6,056 bases of DNA from contig CATOKC010000169.1 of assembly GCA_951800675.1 (NCBI GenBank), positions 1-6,056 of the forward strand. Reading direction: 5' to 3'. A program made the translations under genes and the position numbers. Positions 5,256-6,056 of this stretch are shown piece by piece. The stretch comes from an uncultured Oscillibacter sp. GTDB taxonomy: Bacteria > Bacillota_A > Clostridia > Oscillospirales > Oscillospiraceae. How positions within the stretch are numbered: position 1 is the first letter of the stretch; every line of letters begins with the position of its first letter. The notes below the pieces were generated by a model that worked only from the letters and a program-made list of their open reading frames with translations, was not told the DNA's origin and searched no databases.

Positions 5256-6056
5256 AAATAATAGCCGGAAAGGGTATTCACGCTTCCGTCGGCGGTGATG
5301 CGCTGGAGCTTGCCGTTTTGGACAAAGGGGTTCATAAACGCCTTGCCGACCAGCAAGCGGGAGGAATCCGCCGAGCCGAAAGAATAGTAGAATTTATCCA
5401 TAAGCTCACTTCGGCTTCTGGGCGTTCCGTCCAGCATCTTGAGTATGGAAAAAACAACGGTCTCCTCCTTTTGGGGCAGCTTACAGTCAAAGAGATAGCC
5501 ATAGGCGGCATTGCGGGCCTTTTCCACAACGGCTTCCAGGTAGCGCCCCCGGATTTTCACCAGTTCTTTTTCCAGATTCTGAAGGAAGCCGCTCAGTTCC
5601 TGTTGGGCCTGGCTCAGCTCCTGGTTCAGCCGGGCAATTTCCTGCCGGGCCAGTTTTTTCTCTCCCATCTTGAAGATGCCCAAACTTTGCAGACGCTGTT
5701 CCTGCGCGCCTAAGTCCCTTTTGATCTTGTCAATCCGGCTGTCCAGCTGCCGGCGGGTCTCTTCGCCCTTTTTCACCGCTTCAGAGCAGGCCGCCTCCGA
5801 TTTTTTCTCGACCTCCTCCCGCTGGGCCCGCAGCTGCTTTTTCTCGTTTTCATCCACCTGGGCGCGTTTTTTCGGCTTGGGAGGCGGAGCGGGCTCATCG
5901 TCTGTCAGGCCGGGGATATCGAGGGTTACTCTCATCCGCAGAAATTCGCCGTTCTCCGGTTCGATTTTCTCAATGCGGACGCTGCCCTCGCCGCTTTCTT
6001 TGGCCGGAGTGGAACGGGATACGGGTTTCGGCGCGGGTTTTGAAGCTGGTTTGGGG
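5252..6056 (-). CDS. Unrecognised proline-rich, coiled-coil protein with compact C-terminal domain, start beyond window
   Basis: I do not recognise this gene. The minus-strand frame is open from the right edge, giving at least 267 residues; ATG 5935 is internal, as codons before it are clearly coding. In order (partial numbering): a Pro/Lys/Ala-rich linker (1-18); a short strand-rich segment with SVRIEKIEPENGEFLRMRV (25-50) ending LDIPGL; a second linker EPAPPPKPKKR (54-64); a long charged coiled coil (~65-183), broken by SLGIFKMGEKKLARQEI (124-140); and a compact end domain (~195-267). That domain includes VVFSILKMLDGTPRSRSELMD, is winged-helix-like in length, and closes with SGYYF. No transmembrane segment is visible. 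The layout suggests a soluble adaptor or structural protein whose missing N-terminus may hold the functional domain. Transcription ends at the 5074-5107 hairpin. It is coding with high confidence; function unknown. Confidence 0.8.
   Translation of the reverse strand, partial: PKPASKPAPKPVSRSTPAKESGEGSVRIEKIEPENGEFLRMRVTLDIPGLTDDEPAPPPKPKKRAQVDENEKKQLRAQREEVEKKSEAACSEAVKKGEETRRQLDSRIDKIKRDLGAQEQRLQSLGIFKMGEKKLARQEIARLNQELSQAQQELSGFLQNLEKELVKIRGRYLEAVVEKARNAAYGYLFDCKLPQKEETVVFSILKMLDGTPRSRSELMDKFYYSFGSADSSRLLVGKAFMNPFVQNGKLQRITADGSVNTLSGYYF

Noticed and set aside
5318..5713. 131-codon plus-strand frame
   Set aside because: It is antisense to the coiled-coil gene and reads as its low-complexity mirror.
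1..6056. CRISPR array, tRNA or rRNA genes
   Set aside because: No regularly spaced repeats and no cloverleaf or rRNA-like sequence were seen on either strand.

Overview
The window looks like an accessory, insertion-sequence-scarred stretch of a GC-rich Clostridia chromosome, most likely of the Oscillospiraceae type. This is inferred from codon use, the kinds of IS present, sigma-A style promoters and the MATE protein, not from any marker gene. Little here is an intact ordinary gene, and decay is a recurring theme.

Left part (1-2189): three different insertion sequences lie side by side. An IS3-family element runs leftwards out of the window. Its orfB is open as far as visible and is joined to orfA by a well-formed -1 slippery site, but orfA itself has lost its frame. 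Next is the C-terminal half of an IS4-family transposase (plus strand), with its right end at about 1977. It abuts directly the last ~67 codons of a second integrase-core (rve) transposase, probably IS481-like or IS3-like.

Middle (2190-3729): a near-consensus promoter drives a ~115-nt leader with mutually exclusive hairpins, the last being an intrinsic terminator. A MATE-family multidrug/toxin exporter gene follows. This layout fits riboswitch-controlled export; in Clostridia a MATE (MepA) gene behind a terminator-type leader makes the guanidine-IV (mepA-motif) riboswitch the first candidate to test, though the sequence alone does not prove it. The MATE frame is broken by one in-frame TGA at 3307-3309, after which the same frame continues to 3729. 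It is therefore either a recent pseudogene or a split gene.

Right-middle (3730-4646): no intact gene. There are two gene-like minus-strand reading-frame tails of about 51-52 codons each without starts, a compact potential three-way-junction structure (4180-4230), and AT-richer sequence. This resembles the edge of a former mobile element.

Right part (4580-6056): two minus-strand genes, each with its own intrinsic terminator. One is a short excisionase-like HTH protein with an unexplained C-terminal extension. The other is an unrecognised proline-rich, coiled-coil protein with a compact C-terminal domain, whose start lies beyond the right edge. The excisionase-like gene and the IS remnants agree with an integrated-element background. 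No CRISPR array, tRNA or rRNA was seen.
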